From: Sheuella sp.
Lineage (GTDB): Bacteria; Pseudomonadota; Gammaproteobacteria; Burkholderiales; Burkholderiaceae_B
Assembly: GCA_030650995.1 (NCBI GenBank)
Contig: JAUSCY010000030.1
Coordinates: 1-33,265 of the forward strand
Direction: 5' to 3'
Length of the DNA: 33,265 bases
Part shown: positions 15,760-23,556 of the stretch, piece after piece
Layout of the letters: each line of letters begins with the position of its first letter
Numbering within the stretch: position 1 is the first letter of the stretch
Notes under the pieces: generated by a model
Database searches by the model: none
The model's input: only the letters and a program-made list of their open reading frames with translations
What the model was told of the DNA's origin: nothing
Program-made: the position numbers and the translations under genes

Positions 15760-16962
15760 ATGTGGATCGAATCAACGATTGCTTTTAAATTCATGCGTCA
15801 GGGACGCACCCAGACAGCGTTGATACTCGTGGGTATCTCTGTTGGTGTGTCCGTCATTGTCTTTATTACGGCTCTGATCATGGGACTACAGAGCAATATT
15901 GTTGAACGTACACTTGGAACACAGTCGCATATCAAGGTACAGCCGCCTGACGAAAAAAACAAGGTATTGCCCATGCCTGAAGGTGTGTTGGGACTGACGC
16001 TGGAGGATAAGCGTGCACAACGCCTGCGCACGATTATTAACTGGCTGGAGGTGCGTGACACACTGGATGTCTTACCGGAAATCAAAGCCGTTTCGCCAGT
16101 CGTATCGGGTCCTGCATTTGCCCGCCGTGGAGACGTATATAAATCCATCTCTATTATCGGAATTGATCCAGTACGCTATGAAAAAATAATTCCCATCAGT
16201 AAAGATATTATTTCGGGAAGTTTTCGTGTGGGTGCGGGTGATGTCGTCATTGGTAAGTTGCTTGCGGACGATTTAGGTTTGCGCGCTGGCAATAAGTTAA
16301 GAATCGAAGCTGGCACGGGTCGTTCTGCAGTTGTCACCATCGCTGGAATATTCGAGCTCGGTGTACGCGATATTGATTCAAGATTTGTTTATCTGGATTT
16401 GAAACAAACGCAGTCCTTGCTGGGATTGTATGGCGGTGTCAATCAGATTGATGTCACTGTCAATGATATTTTCAAAGCAGATGTAGTGAGTGCACGCATC
16501 GCTAAACTGACTGGACTGAAAGCAGAGAGCTGGATGGAAACGAATGCTCAGTTAATGAATGCACTGAGTTCGCAAAGTGTGTCAACGACAATCATTACTT
16601 TTTTTGTCGGCTTATCTGTTGCGCTCGGTATTGCTAGTGTGCTTGCAATCAGTGTGACGCAACGTACAAGAGAGATTGGCATATTACGCGCCATGGGTAC
16701 GCGTCGCAATCAAATGCTTCAGGTTTTTTTGATTCAGGGTGCGATTTTAGGGATGGTCGGTTCTCTGGCTGGGGCTTTTTTGGGATATTCACTTGTATGG
16801 GCTTTCAATACTTTTGGTCCCAAGCTGTTTTACATCCCGCTGCCTTTTGGACTGATTCCTGCTGCGATGGCTGTTGCAACCCTGGCGGGAGTCTTGTCTG
16901 CACTTGCACCGGCCTGGCGGGCTTCGAGGCTTGATCCAGTCGTGGCGATTCGTTATGTCTGA
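15760..16962 (+). CDS. MacB/DevC-type FtsX-fold ABC permease
   Basis: A 400-residue inner-membrane permease with four membrane segments: one at about 20-42, then a large periplasmic domain (MacB-PCD-like, about 45-265), then about 278-300, 325-345 and 365-388. The C-terminal FtsX part contains QRTREIGILRAMGTRRNQML, the coupling-helix motif of this family, and ends [19 protein letters not shown]. There is no fused ATPase domain, unlike MacB itself. It overlaps the ATPase gene by 8 bp. With its neighbours it forms a complete inner-membrane exporter; the cargo (lipid, peptide or small molecule) cannot be told. Confidence 0.92.
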   Translation: MWIESTIAFKFMRQGRTQTALILVGISVGVSVIVFITALIMGLQSNIVERTLGTQSHIKVQPPDEKNKVLPMPEGVLGLTLEDKRAQRLRTIINWLEVRDTLDVLPEIKAVSPVVSGPAFARRGDVYKSISIIGIDPVRYEKIIPISKDIISGSFRVGAGDVVIGKLLADDLGLRAGNKLRIEAGTGRSAVVTIAGIFELGVRDIDSRFVYLDLKQTQSLLGLYGGVNQIDVTVNDIFKADVVSARIAKLTGLKAESWMETNAQLMNALSSQSVSTTIITFFVGLSVALGIASVLAISVTQRTREIGILRAMGTRRNQMLQVFLIQGAILGMVGSLAGAFLGYSLVWAFNTFGPKLFYIPLPFGLIPAAMAVATLAGVLSALAPAWRASRLDPVVAIRYV

Positions 16963-17668
16963 GACAAGCATCGTATCTCCCACGGAAAATCTTGTCTTAA
17001 GTCTTGAGAGTCTTTCAAAGTCTTACAACATTGGTGCGCCTAACGAGGTTGAAGTGCTGCATGAAATTAATATGTCTGTGGGGAAAAAGGATTTCTCTGC
17101 TTTGATCGGGCCGTCTGGATCAGGTAAGAGCACCTTACTCAATATCATTGGTTTGCTTGATCAGCCAACTTCGGGTGAGTTGTATTTGTTAGGTCAACCA
17201 ACAAGCAAGATGGATGACGAAGCACGTACTGCTTTACGCGGCAATTCCATAGGCTTTGTTTTTCAGTTCCACCATCTGATTCAGGCCTTTAGTGCGATCG
17301 AAAATGTCTTGATGCCTCTCATGGTCACAAAGGGCAAGCCGACCAAAGAAATGCTGGATCGTGCCCGAGGTCTCCTGGTTGAGGTCGGACTGGAGAAGCA
17401 CCTGGATAAAAAACCCGATTCGCTTTCAGGCGGTCAGCAACAGCGTGTAGCAATCGCCCGGGCACTCATCACACGCCCCGCGTTACTTCTTGCCGATGAG
17501 CCAACAGGCAATCTTGACACAAAGACTGCTGCTGATATCTTTGATTTATTCAGAAAATTCAATCAGCAATTTGATTGTGCTGTTTTGATCGTAACGCATG
17601 ATCCCAGACTATCTGCGACGTGTGACCGCACGATTAATCTGGTTGATGGTCGAATTGTCAAAGAGTAA
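16955..17668 (+). CDS. ABC transporter ATP-binding protein (LolD/DevA-like)
   Basis: A 237-residue cytosolic ATPase that powers the exporter. Motifs in order: Walker [11 protein letters not shown]-loop FVFQFHH, signature [15 protein letters not shown], Walker [13 protein letters not shown] and H-loop VTHDP. ATG at 16955 (MSETSIVSP) is preferred. The frame is open further back to an ATG at 16874, but that segment is read from inside the permease gene and is not protein-like for the family. The 8-bp overlap with the permease stop suggests coupled translation. The 160 bp after the stop hold no gene. Confidence 0.93.
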   Translation: MSETSIVSPTENLVLSLESLSKSYNIGAPNEVEVLHEINMSVGKKDFSALIGPSGSGKSTLLNIIGLLDQPTSGELYLLGQPTSKMDDEARTALRGNSIGFVFQFHHLIQAFSAIENVLMPLMVTKGKPTKEMLDRARGLLVEVGLEKHLDKKPDSLSGGQQQRVAIARALITRPALLLADEPTGNLDTKTAADIFDLFRKFNQQFDCAVLIVTHDPRLSATCDRTINLVDGRIVKE

Positions 17669-17828
17669 GCACTAAATACCTTGGTGCAATAGTCGCGCTG
17701 TGCGCCACCGTACAGAGAGTTATTTTTTAATAGACTAACTTTACATTGCGGCGCTGACCAACCAGCTTAAGCCAACATCAAAATCTCTCTCAGAGTGAGT
17801 ATTCATTCCATTTTAAGGACTATCCTGT

Positions 17829-18377
17829 ATGCACCGAAAAATTGACTGGCTCGCGAAGCGTGAAACACTGAGAGCGACGGCTGAAGCGCTGTTACCTGAT
17901 TTAGGAAAATTTTTTACAGATAAAAATCCGACCTCAATCTTGCTGAATGAATTACTTATTCATAAGGTCGAACTTGAGGTTCAAATCGATGAGTTGAAAA
18001 AATTGAATCTGGTGACCGAGGAATTCAGGGATCGCTACCTGGATTTGTACGACCGTTCTCCCTTTGGATTGATTACTTTAAACGGGGATGGGGTAATAAC
18101 CGAATTGAATCTCAGTGCGTCTGACATGCTGGGGATCGATCGATTGAAAAGACCTCAGGATCGATTCGCAACCTTTATCTCAGTTACTGACGCAGATAAA
18201 TGGCATTTATTTTTTCTTAAGTTCATGGAACAAAATACATCTGAGTCAGAGCCACTGACATTGAATCTGCTTGATGCGGATATGATCGCGTTCACGATAC
18301 GCATATATTGTCAGCGTGTGATGACAGCTGATCAAACAACTATGCTCCGATTGACATTGACATCGAACAATACATAA
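17829..18377 (+). CDS. Stand-alone PAS-domain protein
   Basis: A 182-residue cytosolic protein. Residues 35-62 (SILLNELLIHKVELEVQIDE...) match the helical lead-in often found before PAS domains in histidine kinases and diguanylate cyclases. A PAS domain covers about 65-175 (YDRSPFGLITLNGDGVITELNL, MLGIDR). It then stops, with no kinase, GGDEF or HTH output domain, so it would sense a ligand or partner only through protein contacts, or it is the remnant of a longer sensor. A TAAGGA site lies about 12 bases before ATG. It precedes a Crp/Fnr regulator gene by 195 bp. Confidence 0.82.
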   Translation: MHRKIDWLAKRETLRATAEALLPDLGKFFTDKNPTSILLNELLIHKVELEVQIDELKKLNLVTEEFRDRYLDLYDRSPFGLITLNGDGVITELNLSASDMLGIDRLKRPQDRFATFISVTDADKWHLFFLKFMEQNTSESEPLTLNLLDADMIAFTIRIYCQRVMTADQTTMLRLTLTSNNT

Positions 18378-18572
18378 ACGTCATACTGTGCCATTGCAGG
18401 GCCTTGTACTAAGGTTATACCTCAGCAGTTCTTTATCTCTTCCAAACCTAATGTACCATCAAAATTACCTGACATTGGGTCAGCCTCATTGAAAGTATTT
18501 TGAATTGTCATTTGATCTTATTCGATTGAGACAAGCATATTTTTCAAATAGGTAAACCATTGGAGTTTTTTT

Positions 18573-19313
18573 ATGCCAGATACACAGGCAGGAGTAAATC
18601 AAATACCTAAACCGTTACAAAATCATATTTTAGCGGCGATGCCGCAGAGTCATCAGCAGAAGTTTATCGATAAGCTAGAGCTGTATGAGTTACCTCTCGG
18701 AAAAGTTTTATATGAATCGGGAGATGATGAGCTCTATGTATATTTTCCGACGAACAGTATTATTTCTTTACTCTATGTTATGGAGAATGGTTCTTCAGCT
18801 GAGATATCCGTTGTTGGTAATGAAGGGATTGTCGGTGTAGCAGTGTTTATGGGTGGGATTAGCACACCTAGCCGCGCCGTGGTGCAGAGTGCTGGTTACG
18901 CATACAGGTTAAGCGCTATGGTGTTGAAAGATGAGTTCGATACCTATGGCCCCCTGATGATATTGCTTTTGAAATACACGCAATCACTCATCACTCAAAT
19001 GGCGCAGACAGCTGTTTGCAATCGCCACCACTCAATTGATCAACAGTTATGCAGATGGTTATTGTTATCCCTTGATAGGTTGGATTCAAATACTCTGACA
19101 ATGACACAGGAACTGATTGCAAACATGCTTGGCGTACGCCGTGAAGGTGTAACGGAAGCTGCAGGGAAATTACAAAAAGCCGGGTTGATAGAGTATGCGC
19201 GCGGTAAAATTACGGTACTCGACAGGCCTGAACTAGAAAAAATGAGTTGTGAGTGCTATGACGTTGTCAAGCGTGAAACACTGCGCTTGCAGCCCTACCT
19301 GAAAAATATTTAA
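18573..19313 (+). CDS. Crp/Fnr-family transcription regulator
   Basis: A 246-residue regulator. The N-terminal cyclic-nucleotide-binding-like barrel (about 25-140) includes YFPTNSIISLLYVMENGSSAEISVVGNEGIVG. A dimerisation helix follows, then a winged HTH (about 165-225) with the recognition region LTMTQELIANMLGVRREGVTEA. No Fnr-type N-terminal cysteine cluster is present, and the cAMP-contact R-S/T pattern is not evident, so oxygen or cAMP sensing is unlikely. Homologues commonly sit beside CsbD/BON genes, and control of the adjacent minus-strand genes is plausible. GGAG is 9 bases before ATG. Confidence 0.92.
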   Translation: MPDTQAGVNQIPKPLQNHILAAMPQSHQQKFIDKLELYELPLGKVLYESGDDELYVYFPTNSIISLLYVMENGSSAEISVVGNEGIVGVAVFMGGISTPSRAVVQSAGYAYRLSAMVLKDEFDTYGPLMILLLKYTQSLITQMAQTAVCNRHHSIDQQLCRWLLLSLDRLDSNTLTMTQELIANMLGVRREGVTEAAGKLQKAGLIEYARGKITVLDRPELEKMSCECYDVVKRETLRLQPYLKNI

Positions 19314-19350
19314 GCATTTGATTTTATTTAACAGAGTAGGGCCTTACAGC

Positions 19351-19380
19351 ATGTAGCGTTCTATATTTAGAACGTTACAT
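19351..19380. terminator. Stem-loop between convergent crp/fnr-like and BON genes
   Basis: ATGTAGCGTTCTA (19351-19363) pairs with TAGAACGTTACAT (19368-19380) over 13 bp with one G-T pair and a 4-base loop. It lies between two genes that point at each other and includes the last codons of the BON gene. No T tract follows on either strand, so intrinsic termination is only possible, not shown. Confidence 0.4.
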
Positions 19381-20239
19381 CTTTAGCATTTACACTTTTT
19401 ACACCTTTGACGTTTTGAGCTAACTCGATTGCCAGTGCGCGCTCTGCGCCACTATCAAGTTTTCCCTTCAGCGTAACGACACCGGCTACCGTTGTGACTG
19501 TGATGTCAGCACCGGAGACATTGCTGGAATACAGCAATGTCGATTTAACTTTAGTCGTGATCCAGGTGTCTGACACAGCTTGTTCCGCTTTTGCTGTTGA
19601 GACCTGGGGTAAAACGCTGCCAGCCGGCGCGCCGGTTACCGTACTGGTTGTCGCTGCAGCCGCTTTAACGGCTGGTACGACCTTTAACATGTTTCTGACT
19701 GAGATTACACCGCGCGTATTTGCGGCAAGTCGTCCAGCCAGGTCCCGCGCAGCCTCGCTATCTGCAGTACCAGATAATGTGACACGACCAGATTTGGTTT
19801 CAACAGTTGTTTTTAAACTATCTGTGTGTTTGCTCCACAGTAATTTGGATTTGACTGCAACAGTGATGGTTGCATCGTCAATAACTTCACCATAGCTGCC
19901 GACTGGTGCGGCATGCGTAACGGGTTTTTCTCCATCAACGACAATTTGGTTATCGACTTCTTTGATACCGTTCACGCCCAGGGCGATTTCTTTTGCGAGC
20001 TCTTTATTCACACCTTCAGGAACGTTACCTGTTAGTGTAGCTTTGCCGTTTTTGACAGTTACTTTAAGATCGTTTGCACGCAAGTATGGATTCAACGCAT
20101 AGGTCGTCCAGATTTGAACTTCCTGTCTGACGTCCGTCAGGCTTTCCGTTGCAGTCTGTGCCAGGGCAGGTTGACCTATTGACATAATGGCTAGTGCAAG
20201 ACCTGAACTTAGAAATAGACTCTTGGTTGACTTGGACAT
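19367..20239 (-). CDS. Periplasmic protein with three BON domains (OsmY-like)
   Basis: A 290-residue secreted protein. Signal peptide about 1-27 (LFLSSGLALAIMSIG, cleavage after ALA). Three BON repeats follow at about 40-103, 119-188 and 220-288, each with the pattern of a strand, V-K-G/R-x-V-T-L-x-G, a helix with A-x-x-A/L-A, and GV-K-x-V-N/D-N. BON domains bind phospholipid or envelope surfaces, and OsmY-type proteins act as periplasmic chaperones under osmotic or envelope stress. A Pro/Ala/Thr-rich linker separates repeats 2 and 3. The ribosome site AAAGGAAA lies before ATG. It is first or alone in its transcript, next to csbD. Confidence 0.9.
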   Translation of the reverse strand: MSKSTKSLFLSSGLALAIMSIGQPALAQTATESLTDVRQEVQIWTTYALNPYLRANDLKVTVKNGKATLTGNVPEGVNKELAKEIALGVNGIKEVDNQIVVDGEKPVTHAAPVGSYGEVIDDATITVAVKSKLLWSKHTDSLKTTVETKSGRVTLSGTADSEAARDLAGRLAANTRGVISVRNMLKVVPAVKAAAATTSTVTGAPAGSVLPQVSTAKAEQAVSDTWITTKVKSTLLYSSNVSGADITVTTVAGVVTLKGKLDSGAERALAIELAQNVKGVKSVNAKDVTF

Positions 20240-20311
20240 GGTTGATTTCCTTTAAATTCGATTCATCTTGAGCCTACATATCTTTGAACAATACGTAAGC
20301 TCAAACGGTAC

Positions 20312-20539
20312 TCAGGCTTTCAGTGAAGCCATAAAGTCAGCTACTTGTTTATCTGCAGCTTCCTGAGTAATTGCATATCGCTCCTGAATAATTCCAACCA
20401 GTTTTTGAAGTTGTCCTTCCGTTTTCAGAATTTCATCGTCTGTCAGTTTGCCCCAGAGAATTTTTGCGGCACCTGCATGCTGTTTCCATTTTCCGGCAAT
20501 CAGATCATGGCTTGGGAGGGAGTGTGAAGTTGTAGGCAT
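20312..20539 (-). CDS. CsbD-family stress protein
   Basis: A 75-residue soluble four-helix protein with the CsbD/YjbJ pattern GKWKQHAGAAKILWGKLTDDEILKTEG followed by LVGIIQERYAITQEAADKQV. Members are abundant under general or osmotic stress; the biochemical role is unknown. Position between two BON genes on the same strand supports a shared stress role. An 8-9-bp stem-loop lies upstream, between it and the BON lipoprotein gene. Confidence 0.9.
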   Translation of the reverse strand: MPTTSHSLPSHDLIAGKWKQHAGAAKILWGKLTDDEILKTEGQLQKLVGIIQERYAITQEAADKQVADFMASLKA

Positions 20540-20566
20540 ATTTATTCCAGATTGTTTAATAAGTAA

Positions 20567-20595
20567 TCGACCACATTCAGAATGACTGTGGTCGA
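20567..20595 (-). terminator. Stem-loop between BON lipoprotein and csbD genes
   Basis: TCGACCACA (20567-20575) pairs perfectly with TGTGGTCGA (20587-20595) around an 11-base loop. It follows the BON lipoprotein stop on the minus strand. The T tract is weak, so it may be a partial terminator or a processing/stability element that sets the ratio of the two proteins. Confidence 0.4.
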
Positions 20596-20603
20596 AACAT
20601 AAG

Positions 20604-20918
20604 TTATTTCAAACGCATATCATTTTTGACTGATTTGACGCCACTAACTTTGCGTGCCACGTCTATTGCGCGATCAGCCGCAGCGTTAGAACTCACGAAG
20701 CCACTGAGTTGAACGATGCCTTTGTATGTTTCAACATTGATCTCTGCAACTTTCAAGACAGGATCATTTAAAATTGCAGTTTTAACTTTTGCAGTGATCA
20801 CGGTGTCATCGATGTATTCGCCAGTACCTTCCTGTTTACTTGTGGACTGACAGCCAGCAACAGCAATCAGCGTAAACGCCATAAAAATAGCTGTTAGATA
20901 TTTATATATATTTTTCAT
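20604..20918 (-). CDS. Single-BON-domain lipoprotein
   Basis: A 104-residue envelope lipoprotein. A signal of type LIAVAGC with lipobox cysteine 23 (AVAGCQST) should be acylated. One BON domain follows at about 36-103 (YIDDTVITAKVKTAIL, GIVQLSGFVSS, GVKSVKNDM). It resembles the C-terminal BON domains of DolP-like outer-membrane proteins but has only one domain. Residue 24 is Gln, so outer-membrane sorting is likely. It is on the same strand as csbD and the triple-BON gene. Confidence 0.88.
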   Translation of the reverse strand: MKNIYKYLTAIFMAFTLIAVAGCQSTSKQEGTGEYIDDTVITAKVKTAILNDPVLKVAEINVETYKGIVQLSGFVSSNAAADRAIDVARKVSGVKSVKNDMRLK

Positions 20919-21030
20919 GAGTAACCCCAGTGTATTGATCAGGAATAACCTGATAATTTTCGAATGGACGCTTGGTTATGGAAACGATCCTTATCCAAGT
21001 GGACTGAGACCATGATGAGCTTTAACTTTT

Positions 21031-21080
21031 ATTTATTCTGTGCGTTGACGAACAGACATGTAACGCCTAACAGAATAAAT
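21031..21080 (+). promoter_or_regulatory. Long imperfect hairpin upstream of the DUF3309 gene
   Basis: ATTTATTCTGT (21031-21041) is fully complementary to ACAGAATAAAT (21070-21080). Inside it, GCGTT (21042-21046) pairs with AACGC (21062-21066), leaving a 3-base bulge and a 15-base loop. The structure ends 26 bp before the DUF3309 ATG. It could be a folded leader or a large inverted-repeat operator: TTGACG (21045-21050) and a poor -10 candidate TAACAG (21068-21073) lie within it, 17 bp apart. Confidence 0.5.
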
Positions 21081-21106
21081 TATGGTTTTAAATAAGGAGA
21101 ATCATC

Positions 21107-21265
21107 ATGTCACTTGGAACCATTATTCTGGTTGTCGTTGTGTTGATGCTTGTGGGTGTTTTACCTACTTGGCCGCACAGTTCAAACTGGGGCTATGCTC
21201 CCAGCGGAGTGCTGGGAACGGTGTTGATTGTTTTACTTATCCTGCTATTGCTGGGTAAGCTTTAA
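21107..21265 (+). CDS. DUF3309 small membrane protein (52 aa)
   Basis: A 52-residue protein: MSLGTIILVVVVLMLVGVLP, a central polar stretch WPHSSNWGYAPSG, and a second hydrophobic helix LGTVLIVLLILLLLGKL. This is the DUF3309 pattern, a small two-helix inner-membrane family common in proteobacterial stress clusters. AAGGAG lies 7 bases before ATG, a strong ribosome site. Its stop ends at 21265 and abuts the stop of the opposite-strand lipoprotein gene, with no bases between. Function unknown. Confidence 0.85.
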   Translation: MSLGTIILVVVVLMLVGVLPTWPHSSNWGYAPSGVLGTVLIVLLILLLLGKL

Positions 21266-21472
21266 TTATTTACTGACTTCGTGTCCTACAACACCGCCTA
21301 CAGCAGCACCACCAAGCGTGCCAAGGGTACTGCCTCCTGTTAGTACTGCACCACCAACAGCGCCAATACCAGCACCAATCGCTGTGTTTTTACCCTGTTC
21401 GGACATACCTGAGCATGCGCTGAGCAAGCTGAGCGCAATGATGGGTAACAAATAATGTTTGATTGATTTCAT
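21266..21472 (-). CDS. Glycine-zipper lipoprotein (OsmB-like)
   Basis: A 68-residue lipoprotein with a signal and lipobox LLSAC (Cys20), then a glycine-zipper segment (AIGAGIGAVGGAVLTGGSTL, followed by GGAAVGGVVGHEVSK) that would insert in or lie on a membrane. It resembles OsmB and the Rick_17kDa/SlyB glycine-zipper group. The ribosome site AAGGAG is 6 bases before ATG. A strong hairpin (21484-21516) lies just upstream of that site. It converges with DUF3309 with no spacer. Confidence 0.85.
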   Translation of the reverse strand: MKSIKHYLLPIIALSLLSACSGMSEQGKNTAIGAGIGAVGGAVLTGGSTLGTLGGAAVGGVVGHEVSK

Positions 21473-21483
21473 GACAACTCCTT

Positions 21484-21521
21484 GAGCTATCCGGATTGAG
21501 TAATCTGGATAGGCTCATTTT
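21484..21521 (+). terminator. Hairpin with T-rich tail beyond the lipoprotein gene
   Basis: GAGC-TATCCGGATT (21484-21497) pairs with AATCTGGATA-G-GCTC (21102+400 frame, i.e. 21502-21516) with one bulged G, one G-T pair and a GAGT loop, followed on the plus strand by ATTTTG. It reads as an intrinsic terminator for plus-strand transcription arriving from DUF3309. On the minus strand the same hairpin would sit directly before the ribosome site of the glycine-zipper gene. Confidence 0.5.
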
Positions 21522-21704
21522 GTATGTCTTTTTAAATCTTGTCTGTCTGTTGTGACACATACGGCTGATATAGATCCTCTATATAGCTGATGTTCTATTT
21601 CAGATCACATATTGATATTTAAAATGATAAGTGCTCCAGCGCACAGACTAATTCTCAACAACTTATCAATATGAAGGCATGCTTAATAAGGAAGGAGATT
21701 AATT

Positions 21705-22025
21705 ATGAAGATTTCACAACACAGCAGGTTCGTGATGGCTTCTATTGTTGTCGTCACATCGCTTGTAATTAGTCATGCAGCATTTTCACAAACTCGGCCT
21801 ACCGTTTCAGCCATGCCGGAGCCTGCACGATGGACACAGGAAGATGTAACAACAGCTCAAAAATTTACAACTGCAAAAAAAGAAATGGCTGCGGCTAAAT
21901 ACGATGCAACCGTTGCTTGCAAACTTGCCCAGCCGGCTAAATATAGCAGCTGCGTCGCTGAGGCAAACCGGATTTATGCAGAGGATATAGCTGCTGCACA
22001 AAAATACTTTTATCCCGGCAAATAA
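21705..22025 (+). CDS. Small periplasmic protein of unknown function
   Basis: A 106-residue protein with a signal peptide (FVMASIVVVTSLVIS, cleavage near AFS-Q). The mature part is helical and Ala/Lys-rich, with two cysteines (72 and 83) that could form a disulfide across a short helix turn. GGAAGGAG lies before ATG with good spacing. No family recognised; it may belong functionally to the neighbouring envelope-stress genes. The 230 bp upstream contain the hairpin at 21484-21521 and no other gene. Confidence 0.75.
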   Translation: MKISQHSRFVMASIVVVTSLVISHAAFSQTRPTVSAMPEPARWTQEDVTTAQKFTTAKKEMAAAKYDATVACKLAQPAKYSSCVAEANRIYAEDIAAAQKYFYPGK

Positions 22026-22033
22026 ATCTTTAG

Positions 22034-22085
22034 CCTGCAACATATTGCAGGTCTTTGATCTAGTTATTTTTATGCAAAGACCTGC
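22034..22085. terminator. Two overlapping alternative stem-loops between convergent genes
   Basis: Stem A: CCTGCAA (22034-22040) with TTGCAGG (22045-22051), loop CATA. Stem B: GCAGGTCTTTG (22047-22057) with CAAAGACCTGC (22075-22085), 11 bp perfect. A and B share GCAGG, so only one can form at a time. A third small palindrome, ACGAGT/ACTCGT (22094-22110), covers the Bug 4 stop. They lie between the small periplasmic gene and Bug 4, which converge. Termination is likely; switching is speculative. Confidence 0.5.
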
Positions 22086-22102
22086 TTTGAGATACGAGTA
22101 AA

Positions 22103-23077
22103 TTACTCGTCTTTCACGCCTGCTTTCTGGATGATTTCACCCCAGCGTTTCAGATCTTTTTTAACGAAGTCATTCATCTGTGCTGGCGTCATTTCAATGA
22201 CGTCGTAGCCGTCAGCATTAACTGATTTGACGATCGCGGGGTCTTTCATGACTTCATTGAAAGCGGGTACAAGTTTAGCCATGACTTCTGGTGGCAATCC
22301 TTTAGGCCCAACGATGCTGTACCAAATCGCCGCATCAAAACCTGGATAACCGGATTCGTTCATGGTTGGCACATTCGGCAATAAAACGCTGCGATTCAGT
22401 GAGGTGACCGCGAGTGGTTTTAAACTGCCCGCCGATATTTGTGTGGCAGCCGAACCAAGTGAAGAAAATAGGAACGGTACATGTCCACCGAGCAACTCAA
22501 CCACGGCAGGGTTACCACCCTTGTAGGGTACGTGCGAAATCGTCAGGTTTTCCATGACCTTTAACTGTTCGCCTGCCAGGTGACCAACACCGCCGATTCC
22601 AGAGGTGCCGTAGCCCCAGTTGGAGGGATCTTTTTTCGCCAGGGCAATCAGTTGTTTGATATCTTTAGCAGGCGAATCAGGACGCACGAGTACTACTGTG
22701 CCACCACCGGCAATCATCGCAACGTTGGTGAAGTCCTTGGTCGGATCGTAGTTCATCTTACGCATATTGGGCAGGATCACCATCGGACCCGAATCCGTAA
22801 TATGGAGTGTGTAACCATCAGCAGGTGCTTTGGCAGTTAAATCCAGCGCGATGGATGCTCCGGCACCTGGTTTGTATTCGATGATGAACTGCTGACCAAT
22901 AATTTTGGATACGCGATCTGTAATAGGGCGTATGAGCTTGTCAGCTGCACCGCCTGGGGCATAGCCGACAATCATTCTGATGGGTTTGTTCGGATACTGT
23001 GCAAGCGCAGGCGCGCAAGCTGCGGTCATGAGCACGAGTGCTGCGGTTGTGCGTTGAATAATTTGTGTCCACTGCAT
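22103..23077 (-). CDS. Divergent Bug-family receptor (Bug 4)
   Basis: A 324-residue periplasmic receptor. Signal peptide with core TAALVLMTAACAPALA, cleaved before QYPNKPIRM. The ligand loop reads YAPGGAADKLIRP rather than PGGxTDxxAR, followed by GAGASIALDLTAKAPADGYT and the standard HVPYKGGNPAVVELLGGH and PNVPTMNESGYPGFDA. The loop change suggests a different ligand from the typical Bug 5 two genes upstream. Ribosome site GGAGACAACT before ATG. Probably the last gene of the ycaO/Bug 5/VOC/Bug 4 run. Confidence 0.92.
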   Translation of the reverse strand: MQWTQIIQRTTAALVLMTAACAPALAQYPNKPIRMIVGYAPGGAADKLIRPITDRVSKIIGQQFIIEYKPGAGASIALDLTAKAPADGYTLHITDSGPMVILPNMRKMNYDPTKDFTNVAMIAGGGTVVLVRPDSPAKDIKQLIALAKKDPSNWGYGTSGIGGVGHLAGEQLKVMENLTISHVPYKGGNPAVVELLGGHVPFLFSSLGSAATQISAGSLKPLAVTSLNRSVLLPNVPTMNESGYPGFDAAIWYSIVGPKGLPPEVMAKLVPAFNEVMKDPAIVKSVNADGYDVIEMTPAQMNDFVKKDLKRWGEIIQKAGVKDE

Positions 23078-23118
23078 AGTTGTCTCCAGATCTGGATGTG
23101 TTAATTATTTAATTTCAA

Positions 23119-23550
23119 TCAGGTTTCAGAAAATACTTGATTGGGTTTGACCATGCCTTTGACTTCTACAGCATTGCCTGAGGGATCAAAAACTAAAAAG
23201 ACGTTTTGTTCACGAGGTGTGCCGATAAAAATATGATCTGGCTCCATGGCAAATTTGACATGGGCTGCTCGCAATTTCATGAGCATGGTGTCATATACGT
23301 CAGACTCTACTATGACGCCAAAGTGACGTAAGGGATAGGGGTTTTTTCCAATCGTCACAGAAACGTGTTCGGCCTCGACAGGTGAAAGCTGTGCGACAAG
23401 ATGATGGCCATAAAAATCAATATCAGCACGATCATCTATTGTTCTGGTGACCTTGCAGCTGAGTAAATCCTGATAAAAATGTACTGTGGACGCAATGTCC
23501 TTTACCGGGATTGAAAGGTGCAGTGTTGCTTTATTTTGTTTTTGCATCAT
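23119..23550 (-). CDS. VOC-family (glyoxalase/dioxygenase-fold) protein
   Basis: A 143-residue metalloenzyme-like protein of the vicinal oxygen chelate superfamily. Candidate metal ligands fit the usual order: His near the first strand (LHLSIPVKD), His in PLRHFGVIVES and Glu in FDPSGNAVEVKG. Length is right for one VOC monomer with two beta-alpha-beta-beta-beta units. The gene starts 6 bp after the Bug 5 stop and ends about 40 bp before Bug 4, so it lies between two receptors in one transcript. Glyoxalase, extradiol dioxygenase and fosfomycin-resistance activities share this fold and cannot be separated here. Confidence 0.88.
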   Translation of the reverse strand: MMQKQNKATLHLSIPVKDIASTVHFYQDLLSCKVTRTIDDRADIDFYGHHLVAQLSPVEAEHVSVTIGKNPYPLRHFGVIVESDVYDTMLMKLRAAHVKFAMEPDHIFIGTPREQNVFLVFDPSGNAVEVKGMVKPNQVFSET

Positions 23551-23556
23551 GTTTGA

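Noticed and set aside
16874-16954. Extended N-terminus for the ABC ATPase
   Set aside because: It is read from permease sequence and adds residues foreign to the family.
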